Source: Brassica napus (taxonomy: Eukaryota; Streptophyta; Magnoliopsida; Brassicales; Brassicaceae). From it: 64,000 nt of DNA. The stretch lies in the NCBI RefSeq assembly GCF_020379485.1, contig NC_063437.1, forward strand, positions 19,741,726-19,805,725, read 5' to 3'. The position numbers were made by a program, and so were the translations under genes. This document shows positions 49,102 to 60,271 of the stretch, piece after piece (the stretch's first letter is position 1; each line of letters begins with the position of its first letter). The notes under the pieces were generated by a model. It had not been told where the DNA came from. It did no database searches and worked only from the letters and a program-made list of their open reading frames with translations.

Positions 49102-50450
49102 GTTTTCTTATTGAGTATTTCCGTAATACAATCTCTTGTATGTATAGGAGACAAATAGTCAGAGATTTTGTGGAGAGAGATGAAGCCTGCAGAAAACAAT
49201 AGCTAATCAGATATCAATGTAAAATTCCAAAATCGTAACCAAATCTTTAAACTACAGTACTAAATCAAACTAAATCTCTCCTGTCAGACACAACCCTAGT
49301 AAACCTAAACTCCAAAAGTTGAGTGGAGGGTTAGTTTCTTCTTTGTCACTGACTTAAGCGTGACAAGTTTCCTCTCTTTTCTTTTTTCCTAATTTCGTTA
49401 TCTTCCTATATTGTACACCTAAATTGCTCTAGTTTGTACTTCTTTTTTTCTGCATTTAAATTAAGAAAGCCTGCTATAAAAAAAGTAGTTAGTTTGTACT
49501 TTGCGTCATGTACTTGTCTCTTTAGCTTTCCCATGTTTGGGACTTTGACTCTCCGATTGTGGAGCTTCGTCTCCGGAAGTCATGAGACTTGCCGGTAACT
49601 TTTCCAAAAATGCATTCCACCCTTGTATTCCTCCTTTGTTAATAAAATTTCAGTGTTTATAAAAAAAAAGGAATAAATTAAAGAAATGTGTCTAACAACA
49701 ACATGAGCGTGATCAACGAAGTCATGTTTTGGTCACATTACCTTCAGCAAGAAGCAAAGTTTCTGGAGCTGAAGTTGCAAGTAAGGTTCCTACTCACACA
49801 AGAGCTTTTCCTTTTCTTCCAATTGCTTTGGTTAGCTACTTCAAGTGTTAATAAATATAAAGCAGCCTATTAGTATTATCCATCAATTAAGAGATAAATG
49901 CAAAATCATAAGAAAATGCCCAGAAGAGTTTGGCTTCTTGCTATTCTCCAAGTGGTTAAGGTTGTTGCCGGTTGGAAAGATACTAGAAGCTTTGAGTGAT
50001 AAATTTGGACATAGAATATCTGTCTGGTGAAAAAATGTGTATCAGTAGCCAAGATTGATAGAGATAATCAGAGCAATGTTAGTAACCTTGTTTGGAGATT
50101 AGTGGTAATAGTAACGTAATACAAAATAGCAGATTTAGAGTGAAGAGACTGCCATAATGGCTACACCTGACGAGGTTTTTGATGATCAATTTCAATTTTG
50201 TAATTTCTCAGTTTTCTCCACTCATTTACATGTGGATGTGGTGACAGACAAGTCAATTCCTGGAATTGCATTTGTATAATTTGTATTATAGAGGTTTATA
50301 AAGTGGTATATGATAACACTGTTAAGAAGCCAAAAAACATAGAGCTTGAATTCAGCAATCAACTGCAACACGAATGTAGTGTAAAACAACATTTTGACTA
50401 CTTGAGACAAAACCACAAGTACTTTTTGTAATAGGAGAGGTAAGATAAAC

Positions 50451-51235
<785 letters not shown>

Positions 51236-51423
51236 AGCTCAAGATGATTCTTCCCACTCAAAACCTGTAATAGAACCCAAGACAATCCAATAAGTTCAAA
51301 TGAAATGTAACACAGCGTACAAAACGAGAATCGAATATCTATACAACGAGCTTAACGCTAACGAAGCAGTGGAGAAGATGGAGGAAGATGGACAAACCTG
51401 GAGAGATGCTAACTAAGAAGTTG

Positions 51424-51432
51424 AAACCCTAA
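51424..51432. promoter_or_regulatory. Telo-box (AAACCCTAA)
   Basis: Perfect telo-box about 190 bp upstream of the RPL23A start. A second partial one (AAACCCTA) is at 51497-51504. These are common in plant ribosomal protein promoters and leaders. Confidence 0.7.
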
Positions 51433-51511
51433 ACTAAAAATGTAGCCGCAGGCACTTTTATTGCGGAAGCAACGAGAATGATAAAAGAGAAGCCAAAAAC
51501 CCTAGATTACT

Positions 51512-51537
51512 TGGGCCTTAATATTTTAGTAGGCCCA
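51512..51537. promoter_or_regulatory. Paired site II elements (TGGGCC)
   Basis: TGGGCC at 51512-51517 and its inverse GGCCCA at 51532-51537. Site II elements bind TCP factors and occur with telo-boxes in growth-regulated plant genes such as those for ribosomal proteins. Confidence 0.7.
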
Positions 51538-51586
51538 AATTGTAATTTTACCCGCTTTAGAAAACGACGCCGTTTCTTGACCACGT

Positions 51587-51648
51587 CACGTGTGTACAAT
51601 TGGAGTTTCACTTACACACGTGTCTAGGAAGCCGCCGCCAATCACGTG
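51587..51648. promoter_or_regulatory. Cluster of three G-boxes with a GCC-box
   Basis: CACGTG occurs at 51587-51592, 51617-51622 and 51643-51648. AGCCGCC (GCC-box core) is at 51630-51636. The cluster lies in the 626-bp spacer between divergent RPL23A and MTP11 and may serve either gene. bZIP/bHLH and ERF binding is inferred from the motifs only. Confidence 0.5.
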
Positions 51649-51861
51649 CGAGATAACAAACCCACTGAGAACACGCCACGTAAGACATTTGATAAAGACA
51701 CGACTCAAAGTATCTCTGTGGCTACTGTTACATCTACCACACCAGTCGTAGTTTAGTGTATCTATACACCTCTTCGGATCCATTTACCTTAAATTACGAA
51801 ACTACCCTCGCCGTCTCTTCAAGTTAATGCCAGCATCAGCAGCCGTACGAATCTCAATCTA

Positions 51862-53499
51862 ATGGCTAGGCCAGCTATTCAAGACGGCGACGAAGGGATC
51901 TCGCTGCTCGTGTTTAACGGTGACGGTGACGGTGACCGCTCGTGGCAGCTGAACTTCGACGATTTCCAGGTTTCTCCTGAGCACAAGGAGAAGAAATCTC
52001 CGAGCAAACTCCATAACTGTCTTGGCTGCTTGGGTAAATGCTCTGACATTTGTTTTTTTTTTTGTCTGATTAGGACAAGACTTTGTGTTTGGGAATGATT
52101 TGACTTTTTTTTAGTTCGGCTGACTTTTTTTTGCTATTTTTAGCTTTGTTGATTCTTCAAAACATATTATCAATAATTATTTTAGTTGATAAGTCTGAAT
52201 CAAGTTTAATCCTTCTTGTGGACATTTCTAATTAATTTTGTCATAATCATGATTTATAAGGCTATGTGACTTGGTGGTTATTGCAGGTCCAGAAGACAAT
52301 GTAGCAGATTACTACCAGCAGCAAGTAGAGATGCTCGAAGGCTTCACCGAAATGGACGAGCTTGCGGAACGTGGCTTTGTCCCTGGAATGTCAAAGGTTA
52401 GATATGATCCCTGACTCGTCTCTTCTTCGTCGGTTGATACTTATCTCTGCACACAAAACACAGGAAGAGCAAGACAATCTAGCTAAAAGCGAGACGTTAG
52501 CCATCAGAATATCAAACATCGCGAACATGGTTCTTTTTGCTGCTAAAGTCTACGCTTCCGTCACAAGCGGCTCTCTAGCAATCGTTGCTTCCACGTTGGA
52601 CTCTCTTCTCGATCTCCTTTCTGGATTCATCCTCTGGTTCACCGCCTTTTCGATGCAGACCCCGAACCCTTATCAGTACCCCATCGGGAAGAAACGGATG
52701 CAGCCGCTGGGAATCCTAGTCTTTGCCTCGGTGATGGCCACGCTTGGGTTGCAGATCATCTTGGAGTCTCTTCGGACGATGGTGTCCAGTGTAAGTTTCT
52801 GAAACTTGTAGTTCTGGTCTAGATTATTCAGACATTAACTTCACTTGTTTTTTATTACAGCAAAAGGAGTTCAGCTTGACAAAAGAGCAAGAGAGCTGGG
52901 TGGTTGGGATCATGCTCTCCGTCACATTAGTCAAACTCCTTCTCGTACTTTACTGCAGATCGTTCAGCAACGAGATTGTTAAAGCCTATGCTCAAGACCA
53001 CTTCTTCGACGTCATCACAAACATCATTGGACTCATTGCAGTGATCCTCGCCAATTACTTCGATAACTGGATGGATCCAGTTGGAGCCATCATTGTAAGT
53101 TAAAACCAAAAGATTCTCTTTCTACTTGTTCCTAAAAATGTTCTTTTGTAGCTTGCATTGTACACAATACGGACATGGTCAATGACGGTTCTGGAGAACG
53201 TGAACTCACTCGTCGGGAAATCAGCAACGCCGGAGTATCTTCAGAAGCTTACGTACCTGTGTTGGAACCACCATAGAGAGATCAGGCATATTGACACGGT
53301 GAGGGCGTACACGTTTGGGTCTCATTACTTTGTGGAGGTTGATATTGTTCTTCCAGCTGATATGCCTCTGCAAGTGGCTCATGATATTGGAGAAGCGCTG
53401 CAAGAGAAGCTGGAGCAGTTGCAGGAGATTGAAAGGGCTTTTGTGCATCTTGATTATGAGTACACTCACAAACCGGAGCACGCTAGTTCCCACTGTTAG
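51862..53499 (+). CDS. MTP11: Manganese transporter MTP11 (cation diffusion facilitator)
   Basis: Five exons (51862-52033, 52287-52396, 52464-52790, 52861-53094, 53152-53499) encode 396 aa. MTP11 is a Golgi/trans-Golgi Mn2+/H+ antiporter that gives manganese tolerance. The N-terminal ~95 residues are hydrophilic ([19 protein letters not shown]). The membrane domain carries the two DxxxD motifs that define Mn-type CDFs: DSLLD at 140-144 and DHFFD at 249-253. The cytosolic C-terminal domain (about 310-390) ends [11 protein letters not shown] short acidic run (DGDGDGD) near residue 23 is a small expansion relative to my memory of the Arabidopsis protein. No damage seen. The ortholog is At2g39450. 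Confidence 0.96.
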
Positions 53500-54247
53500 C
53501 TTGCGGGGAAGGTGTCTCTACGTCTACAAAATTCTTACAGATTAAAGAATCTTCAATCGTATTGTTTAGTAGACAAGTGTACCTTTGTAACTATCTAGTT
53601 TTGTTGTTCTACTAGTAAAACTATAATTCTAAGTCTAAATAAAAAAATTCATTTCAGTTAAAATGATATTGTTTGGTTTATGGTAAAAAAAACTACTTTT
53701 TATAATATAAAGCATTTTGTAAATAACTATTTTCTACAGTTTTAAGTTAATAGAAATTCAATAAATAAAAATATTTTTTTATCATTTTTAATTAATAAAA
53801 TTATTTATAAAAAAACAAAACAATATTAAAAAAAAAAAACTTTTTATCTTTCTGAAACATAGTGAACACAAGTAAAATATAATTGGAAAATCAAGTCTGG
53901 TCTGGTCAGGTTCAGTTCAATTAACCGGTTTGGATAGAATTACAACGGTAATATTGGTTGTCAATTTTGATTGCTCTGACTTTTTCCATGAACTTATACG
54001 ATTTGTAGCTGAGTCTTCAACTGATTGCCTATTTTCTTGTTGGTAGAAGATCAACCATTAATTCGAAATTAGGTTCATTTTTTATTTGATTTGATCATTG
54101 TGGTGGTTGTCTATCTTGTGATTATTCAGTGGCTTCCTTTGTCTTCTAAAACTAAGACATGGAGGAAGCTCATTTAGTTAATAGTCCAAGACTAGTTTAA
54201 CCTTCTCCAAGAGAAAGAAGCAAAAGCCTGATTTTCAGGATTCAGAC
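53500..54247. other. Intergenic: MTP11 3' UTR and PIG-P leader
   Basis: AT-rich spacer with A runs around 53820-53840. The region just before 54248 probably includes the PIG-P 5' UTR. Confidence 0.5.
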
Positions 54248-54860
54248 ATGATAAGGTCATCTCCGTTCAGAACATCACAAGTGCATGGAGCTAAGCCCTC
54301 TGAGGTGTATGGTTTTGTAGGGTGTATATCCACTGTTGTTGTGACAGTGATCTTCTTGATATGGGCATATGTTCCAGATAAACTGTTGGAGTCTATACGG
54401 ATCCGTTACTACCCAAGCAGGTATTGGGCATTGGCTACGCCGACGTATCTGATGATGACTTTGCTGTTAGGTTTGGCGTTTTATATTGGTCTCAACTTCA
54501 CCACCACTCCACACCCAACCTCTCTCAATACCTTGTTTGGTGAGTGTCCGCAGCATCTCTCTCTCTTGAGGCTTGCATAGTTCATAGTCCGTTGTTGGGA
54601 AATGAAGATATATCTCTATGAATGTTCAATGTGTGCATGTTGTGTGATTTTTTTAAAGTTTGGCTTGCAATGATGATAATCTTTGGCGACACTCTAACTG
54701 TTTGTTTGCTATAATGGCAGATGAGTACAGCCGAGAACTTGGGGAGTTTGATCCTCAGATGGAGGAAGAGGATGAGAGGCCTATAGATCCAACCTCTGAC
54801 ATTGATATTACAAGTTTGTCCAATCAAACACGTAGTCGAGATGGTAACCTACAAACATAG
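54248..54860 (+). CDS. PIG-P subunit of GPI-GlcNAc transferase
   Basis: Two exons (54248-54539, 54721-54860) encode 143 aa. PIG-P/GPI19 is a small ER membrane subunit of the complex that transfers GlcNAc to phosphatidylinositol, the first step of GPI-anchor synthesis. The PIG-P motif EVYGFVGCISTVVVTVIFLIW holds TM1 (about 20-42). The conserved IRIRYYPSRYWALATPTYL follows, then TM2 (about 66-86, LMMTLLLGLAFYIGLNF). The C-terminal tail is hydrophilic and acidic (DEYSRELGEFDPQMEEEDER). Its place directly after MTP11 matches At2g39445. An upstream non-coding exon is possible. Confidence 0.92.
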
Positions 54861-55036
54861 TTCATTTCATCAGACCAAACAAACAAGCTTAGTAAATAAA
54901 GGTTCGGTTCGATACGGGTAATTTGGGTTTCAAGTATGTAGTTTGGTTATTGGAAGAGGAAAATACATTTAAATTAAACAGATGGTTCGGTTTGGTTCGG
55001 ATAGGTGTAAATTTAGTTTGGTTAGCGAGTAATGCA

Positions 55037-55681
55037 TAGGCCTGGGCATCCGGATCCTCGGGTCGGGTTCGGGTCGGGTCTTTCCGGGTCCGGATCCTTC
55101 GGGTCCTGGAGTTTTGGACCCACATAGGTACTTTAAAAAATTAGGGTCGGTTCTGGGTCGGGTCTTGTCGGGTCCGGGTCGGTTCGGATCCATTTTCTCA
55201 TACCCATTAATACCCAAATTTTTTTCGGTTCTTTAATGTTTCGGGTCGGGTCCAAGTATTTCGGGTCCATGTTCGGGTAGATGGCACATTTTCAGATCGG
55301 TTCCTGATTTTTTCGGGTCAGTTCTATATATTTTTGGTCTAAAATATGTGTTTCGGATCTACTTGTACCCATGAATCTTTAATTTTACCCGACCGCCAAA
55401 CTTGAAATTTTGAAAACGAGCAATAACCATAAGAAAATACAATCTGAAAACCTGCAGTAGATCCGAAACACATATAAAGACTAATAAAATCTACTAACTT
55501 TCGGTTCTTAAAATATCCGATCGGGTTCCGGGTCGGTTCTGGATCCGAACCTGCTACTCGCGGATCCTCCATCTTTAGACCCAATAGGATAAAATTCTCG
55601 GTTCCGGTTCTGGACCCGAACCTGTATTTTCGGATCGGTTCCGGATCGGGTCCTCGGGTCCGGATAAAATGCCCAGGCCTA
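55037..55681. mobile_element. Non-autonomous hAT element
   Basis: 645 bp. Terminal inverted repeats TAGGCCTGGGCAT and ATGCCCAGGCCTA are perfect over 13 bp and continue imperfectly inward. A perfect 8-bp target-site duplication, GTAATGCA, lies at 55029-55036 and 55682-55689, as the hAT superfamily makes. The interior is full of GGGTCGG/GGGTCC-type subterminal repeats in both orientations, probable transposase-binding sites. No transposase is encoded; open frames across it are repeat artefacts. Confidence 0.92.
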
Positions 55682-55689
55682 GTAATGCA

Positions 55690-57896
55690 TATAGGCAGGC
55701 CCGGCCCAGATAGTACTTTGTGATGAACTAAAAAAAGTTTATGACTGAAGCAAGTAATAATCCTCTATAAAACCGAAGGTTCTGGATTTTATAGAAGAAC
55801 ATACACCAATTTATTCAGGCAATATACCTCATGTATCTTGTGTAATATGAAAGGACATAATTAAGAAAAATAACAAATCGGGTGTGATGGGAATAGAGAA
55901 AAGAGAAGAGAAGAACTCACCGTAATTGATGATGAGGCTCAGTACTTTGGAATACTTGGTTTGGACTTACAACTACCATTCCTTTTTTTATAAACGTTAC
56001 ATGCGATAGATAATCTTATTATGCGATTTAGAATAATTGTCATTTCTTGAAGAAATGATATTCTATTACAGATAGTTCCACACAACTTTTTGATATATAT
56101 GAAAATTTATCAACCGGCACTAGGTCTCCATGTCGGATCACAGATCTCATCCCGCAAGGATAATTATGAGTCACACGTTAATAAAGAAGGACAAAATAAA
56201 ATATTCATAATTGAGTGCACCATACCATCTTTCACGTGTAACCTATGCGCAAGACATGCAATATATATTGGAACTCCCCCAACATTATGTATGTATATAT
56301 GATTAATAATCAACCGTGTCTGCTGCCTCCGGCCACCACCCATAATCCATTGCTTAGGTGTAAACTTGACATAGTTATAGAAGACAAAGAAACACAATTA
56401 TTCCTTGGTCGTACAACGTGACATTCGAATGTGTAAGTTGATTACCAAAAAAAGAATTACAACGGTAAGTTGCAATTGCTAAAGTGTTTAAAAATAAATA
56501 TGCAACTCTCCTGTTTTATGGTGTTCGACAAGTTTCCACAGTTAAAATCTCTTTATAATTTTATAAAACATATTTTATATACACTAAATAATATAATAAA
56601 TAACATGAAATTTGAATTAAAATTTTTAATTTGTGTATATACGATAAAATAAATTATTTTGTTTATATTATTAAAATATATTCTAAAATAATCAAAATCT
56701 TGAAAAAAAACTTTTAAAGATTAATAACTATATAAATTAATAAAATATCATATTCTTAACATTAACATTTTTAGTTAATAGAGCAATCCGCTTGGAGAAT
56801 AGTGAAAATCTCCAACGATTGTAAAGTTATTGGAGAAATGTGAAAGGATCTGGGTGGTATAAAACTTATATCTGAAGTTTTTTTATGAAATCTCTTCCTT
56901 ATATAAAGCCTCTATGTTGGGATACAAAGATTTGTGAGAATCTCCCTTATTCTGTAGATACTCCTAGCAAGAGGGGCAAGAAAGATGAAATTGAACTGCA
57001 ATGGGTATATTATTCCTCCACAGTGTCTTCTATTGTTTCGTTTCATTTTCAAACAGACATAATGTAAACTTTCTCAACAAAATGATTTGTAGATGGCTAC
57101 CAATTGACATATCAAGGATGTGGAGTCGTCATTGGTTAGGACCTTTGCTTCCACCAAATTAAAACCGTGTATGATAGTTGGAACTACTTATGCTTTCTTT
57201 TAATAGCATCCAAAAGAAGTTATGATCAAGTATTCAAATTCATGTCTACCAAAATGAGAGTATCACACATGATGTATTTTAGTTTTGAAATATTATAGTT
57301 AACATGGTAATAATGTTAATGCAGACTGGTGTTTTGTGCAACAATCATCAGCTAGAGAGAAAAGAGCAGTCTGGGCCGTCAGGTTGCTTGAGGATGAACG
57401 TGTCTCTCTTCCTCTGTAAGATTGGGTGTTGGATGTTTGGTGCAATGTTTTTCCAAAGTGTAGCTGGTGTGGAAATCTTAGTGAATGATGTTGCTAACGT
57501 TTTGGTTTATAAATGCATATCCAGTTGAAAAAAAATAATACAACGGTTTTATCAAAACAATAAATGTTTATTCGCGAGTCCCGAACGAGTAATGAGGAGA
57601 TTATGCTTCTGTTCTACCAATGCAAATCGGCTAATAATACTAAGATAACTTATAATAGATTTATGTTTACCATACACACACGCAAACACAAACAAAAGGT
57701 TCATCATACATTGAGATTAAGATGGCGCAAGTGATAAAATAAAGGTGATAACATTGTATTATCAAAGGATTCATAAACACCAAAGAGCTTCGTAGTCTTT
57801 TGGAGAGAGAATGATTGGAGAGAGAAAAGCCGTGACCCTCTCCTTCGTCGCCTCCTTCATCCTACTCGAAGGCATGAACTTCTCCTTCGTCGTCGC
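55690..57896. other. Intergenic with short coding-like scraps
   Basis: No intact gene. The frame at 56885-57067 (CENLPYSVDTPSKRGKKDEI) and the sequence at 57323-57410 (WCFVQQSSARE in one frame) look like fragments of transposon or retroelement proteins, but I cannot assign them. Confidence 0.4.
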
Positions 57897-59157
57897 CTAC
57901 TTAATCCTCCTCGAAGCCATGACCTTCTCCTTCCCCGCCTCCTTCATCCTCCTCAAAGCCATGACCTTCTTCACGATCCTCTTTATCTTCTTAAAAGCCT
58001 TGACCTTGCGCCCTATCTCGGGGGCAAACTCAATCATAATAGCTACAATACACACAATAAATACAGAAGTCATGAGAAGTTCAACCGTCAAAAATGAAGA
58101 ATCAAGAAAAACATTTGATGTACCTGGGCGGGTATAGCCAATACGACGACTAGATTGACCGGGGGCAAGGGAATGGTTCCTTCTGGCTGTGGCTAAGCGC
58201 CTAGTAGTTATTCTGAATCCACTTACTTCACTTCTATGAAGACCCAGAGCCGAAGTTTCTTCATGTTCTTCGGAAAAATAGATATTAGCACGCTTGCCGT
58301 AAATGTAAACATGTGTTATCCCTCCACAAGAAGAGAAATGTCGTCTCAAAACACTCTCGACTTCATCTTCAGGAAGGGAAGTGTCATACCCCCAAACCGC
58401 AATGCCAAATTTACTGCAGTAATTTTTTGCATGTTATTACCAAGACAACAGATGCGGAAAAATAAAAATATCAACTTACAATTTCTTGTCGTTGACTAGG
58501 GCGTCAACGAGAGATTTTTTATAACGTTGTGCCATCAGGTATTCGTTCTCTTGGTCCATGGGTGCAGACTTAACAAGGGCGTTCCAATCTCCGATGTCAC
58601 TTCCATTAAGTTGCAACGCTTTCTCTTCTGCGTCATGTCCAAAAAGAATAACAAAAGCACGTCTGTAACAAAGACCAATTGTTTTTTTTAGTTCGCAAAA
58701 CAAATATTATTATTATGTCAAAAATATTAAAGACACAAACAAACCTGTCGACAATGGGGTCAGTGGGAACAATAACCCTAAAGACTTCGCCACATGATTC
58801 GAAGTGATTAACCAATTCTCTCCTGATTTCATCCTCAGGTCGATAAGGATTGAATCCTTCAACAGACATCCTAAACCTAATTCGCATCAGATACCAAAAG
58901 AAGGAATTATCAACACATACAAATATCTTCAAACAAAATAAATAAAGCATTAAATTTAATTACTGGGGCCTTGAGTTCCTCTCGAGGAAGGCTTCCCGAG
59001 CAGCCTCACTTTCGAACATTATCGGCCCCTAAAATACAAACATATATTCTTCTTAGTTTCCGAATAACAACGAACAACATATAATAGAGAAAACAGATCC
59101 GAGTAAGAAGAAGATTACGTTGATGACGGATCTAATCTGGCTAGTGTACGTGTCCAT
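57897..59157 (-). CDS. Nucleolin-like protein with two RRM domains
   Basis: Six exons (59119-59157, 58964-59028, 58745-58876, 58480-58662, 58124-58413, 57897-58042) join in frame to 284 aa. RRM1 (about 38-115) begins SVEGFNPYRPEDEIRRELVN and includes HFESCGEVFRV, FVILF and ALQLNGSDIG. RRM2 (about 143-220) begins IAVWGYDTSLPEDEVESVL and includes HFSSCGGITHVYIYG. Both resemble the second RRM of plant nucleolins. The RNP1 octamers are degenerate, so RNA binding is not assured. The last exon gives a very basic tail (KVKAFKKIKRIVKKV, ending SRRIK), possibly a nucleolar signal. Neither acidic N-terminus nor GAR domain of true nucleolin is present. I do not recall an Arabidopsis counterpart at this position, so it may be a transposed family member. 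The last-exon boundary is the least certain. Confidence 0.8.
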
Positions 59158-59570
59158 GGAGAAGTTGATCTAACCCTAGGCTGCCGCTTTTGCGATATAT
59201 TTTTCAGATTAGGTCGGTTTTATTTTATATACCACTGTGATATGGATTCAAACGGGCCACTAATAAAAGTTAAGAAAAAATATTTATCATTTATTTTTAT
59301 TCTCTAATTCAATGAGAATTTTTTTATTGTATTACTTTAAAAAAAAAAAATAGAGGAATGAGAAAAAACTGTGTAGAATTATTATTATTTTTTTTTAAAT
59401 GATAATTTTTAAAATCAGAATTTTTTTTACTATTCTTACTACTTTGAGTCAACAAGGCTTACAATTAAAATGTTCTGGTCTGGTTCATTTCAATTAATCG
59501 GTTTGTATTAAACTAGATGAAACCGAACCGAATCAATATCGGTTTGGAATAAAGTAACCATTTTTGTTTC
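59158..59570. other. Intergenic between RRM gene and U12 gene
   Basis: AT-rich with several A/T runs. No gene recognised. Confidence 0.5.
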
Positions 59571-59621
59571 TCCCACATCGGGAAATTGAGACGGATGGGT
59601 CTTGTGGAAGCTAGTATAAAG
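59571..59621 (+). promoter_or_regulatory. Plant snRNA promoter: USE plus TATA box
   Basis: The upstream sequence element TCCCACATCG is at 59571-59580 and TATAAAG at 59615-59621, with 34 bp between them. This spacing is the one known for plant Pol II snRNA genes; Pol III types are about 10 bp shorter. The predicted start, about 34 bp from the TATA box, falls exactly on the U12 5' end at 59649. Confidence 0.9.
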
Positions 59622-59648
59622 TGTTGAGGGTGGTCTGGTATTAAAACT

Positions 59649-59815
59649 TGCCTTAAACTAATGAGTAAGGAAAACAAAGCGAGCGGTGAGAGCCGGACGC
59701 AGCGCTGACAGTAAAACATAGAAAGTGGCGCAAGAATTTATGGAAGGGAAATAGGCTGGCCGAACCGTTGACGCTGCTTACTTTTGCAGAACTCGATTCG
59801 TGCGGGCCTCCACCA
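59649..59815 (+). ncRNA. U12 snRNA (minor spliceosome)
   Basis: U12 snRNA pairs with the branch site of U12-type introns. The 5' end, TGCCTTAAACTAATGAGTAA, matches the conserved start of U12 (human differs at one base here). GAGTAAGGAA at 59663-59672 is the branch-site-pairing segment. A single-stranded Sm-type site, AATTTATGG, is at 59735-59743. A GC-rich 3' part can fold: GCAGCG at 59699-59704 pairs with CGCTGC at 59772-59777. The 3' stem loop ends near GGGCCTCCACCAT. Downstream, CAATTAAAAGTCTCCAA (59820-59837) resembles, imperfectly, the plant 3' box. With the matching promoter it looks like an intact gene. The 3' end is approximate. The Arabidopsis U12 gene I remember is on chromosome 1, so this is either an additional or a transposed copy. 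Confidence 0.9.
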
Positions 59816-59837
59816 TCCCCCAATTAAAAGTCTCCAA

Positions 59838-60271
59838 TATTTTCAAATATTGACATTTTTGGGGGCTATGGACATTTTTTTTTAGTTTTTTACAATTTTG
59901 GAAATATATATTTATGTACATTATTTTTTGAATTTTTGGAGGTGATAAGCCAATGTTTCACTTATTTATTTCCATGACTGGCCCTGACTATGCTTCCTCC
60001 TCTGCATTTTGATTGAGAATAGTGAGAGGAGAGTAGTTGTTGCATTTGGCATGCATACAAACATTCATTTTATCAGAGGTCTAGGATTGGCCTTTTATCA
60101 AGTTAGTCACATTGTTTCAACAGGTTATTATGACTTGTAGTCTCATTTAAATAAATTTCTTTTCTAATCAGATAATCACAACAAATGAAAAAAGGCCACA
60201 AGAGGAAGCTAGTGAGCAAGAACATATACAAAAGCAATCATAACTTGTTTAACACTCAATATATTGTCTCT
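59838..60271. other. Intergenic between U12 and DIR9
   Basis: No gene recognised. The part near 60272 probably contains the DIR9 3' UTR. Confidence 0.5.

Larger units (their letters stand above)
45476..50450. other. 5-kb gene-poor region with debris
   Basis: No intact gene. Items seen: a possible gene-start relic at 46591-47210 (reported separately), a CT-rich simple repeat at 48070-48102, and a small inverted repeat at about 49038-49101. Short frames at 49688-50030 have no recognised domain. Arabidopsis genes expected between the F-box gene and RPL23A are missing here. Confidence 0.45.

Noticed and set aside
55030..55584. Pro/Arg-rich open frames across the GGGTCGG region
   Set aside because: They are produced by repeat sequence inside the hAT element.
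57811..58137. Plus-strand ORF with repeated hydrophobic FSFVASFILLEAM-like segments
   Set aside because: It is the antisense of the basic, repetitive last exon and 3' region of the two-RRM gene. The apparent membrane repeats are a reading-frame artefact.
59571..59837. First considered as telomerase RNA, RNase MRP RNA or an unknown Pol III RNA
   Set aside because: There is no CCCTAAAC-type telomere template and no MRP CR-I/CR-V motifs. The 34-bp USE-TATA spacing is the Pol II type, and the 5' end matches U12.
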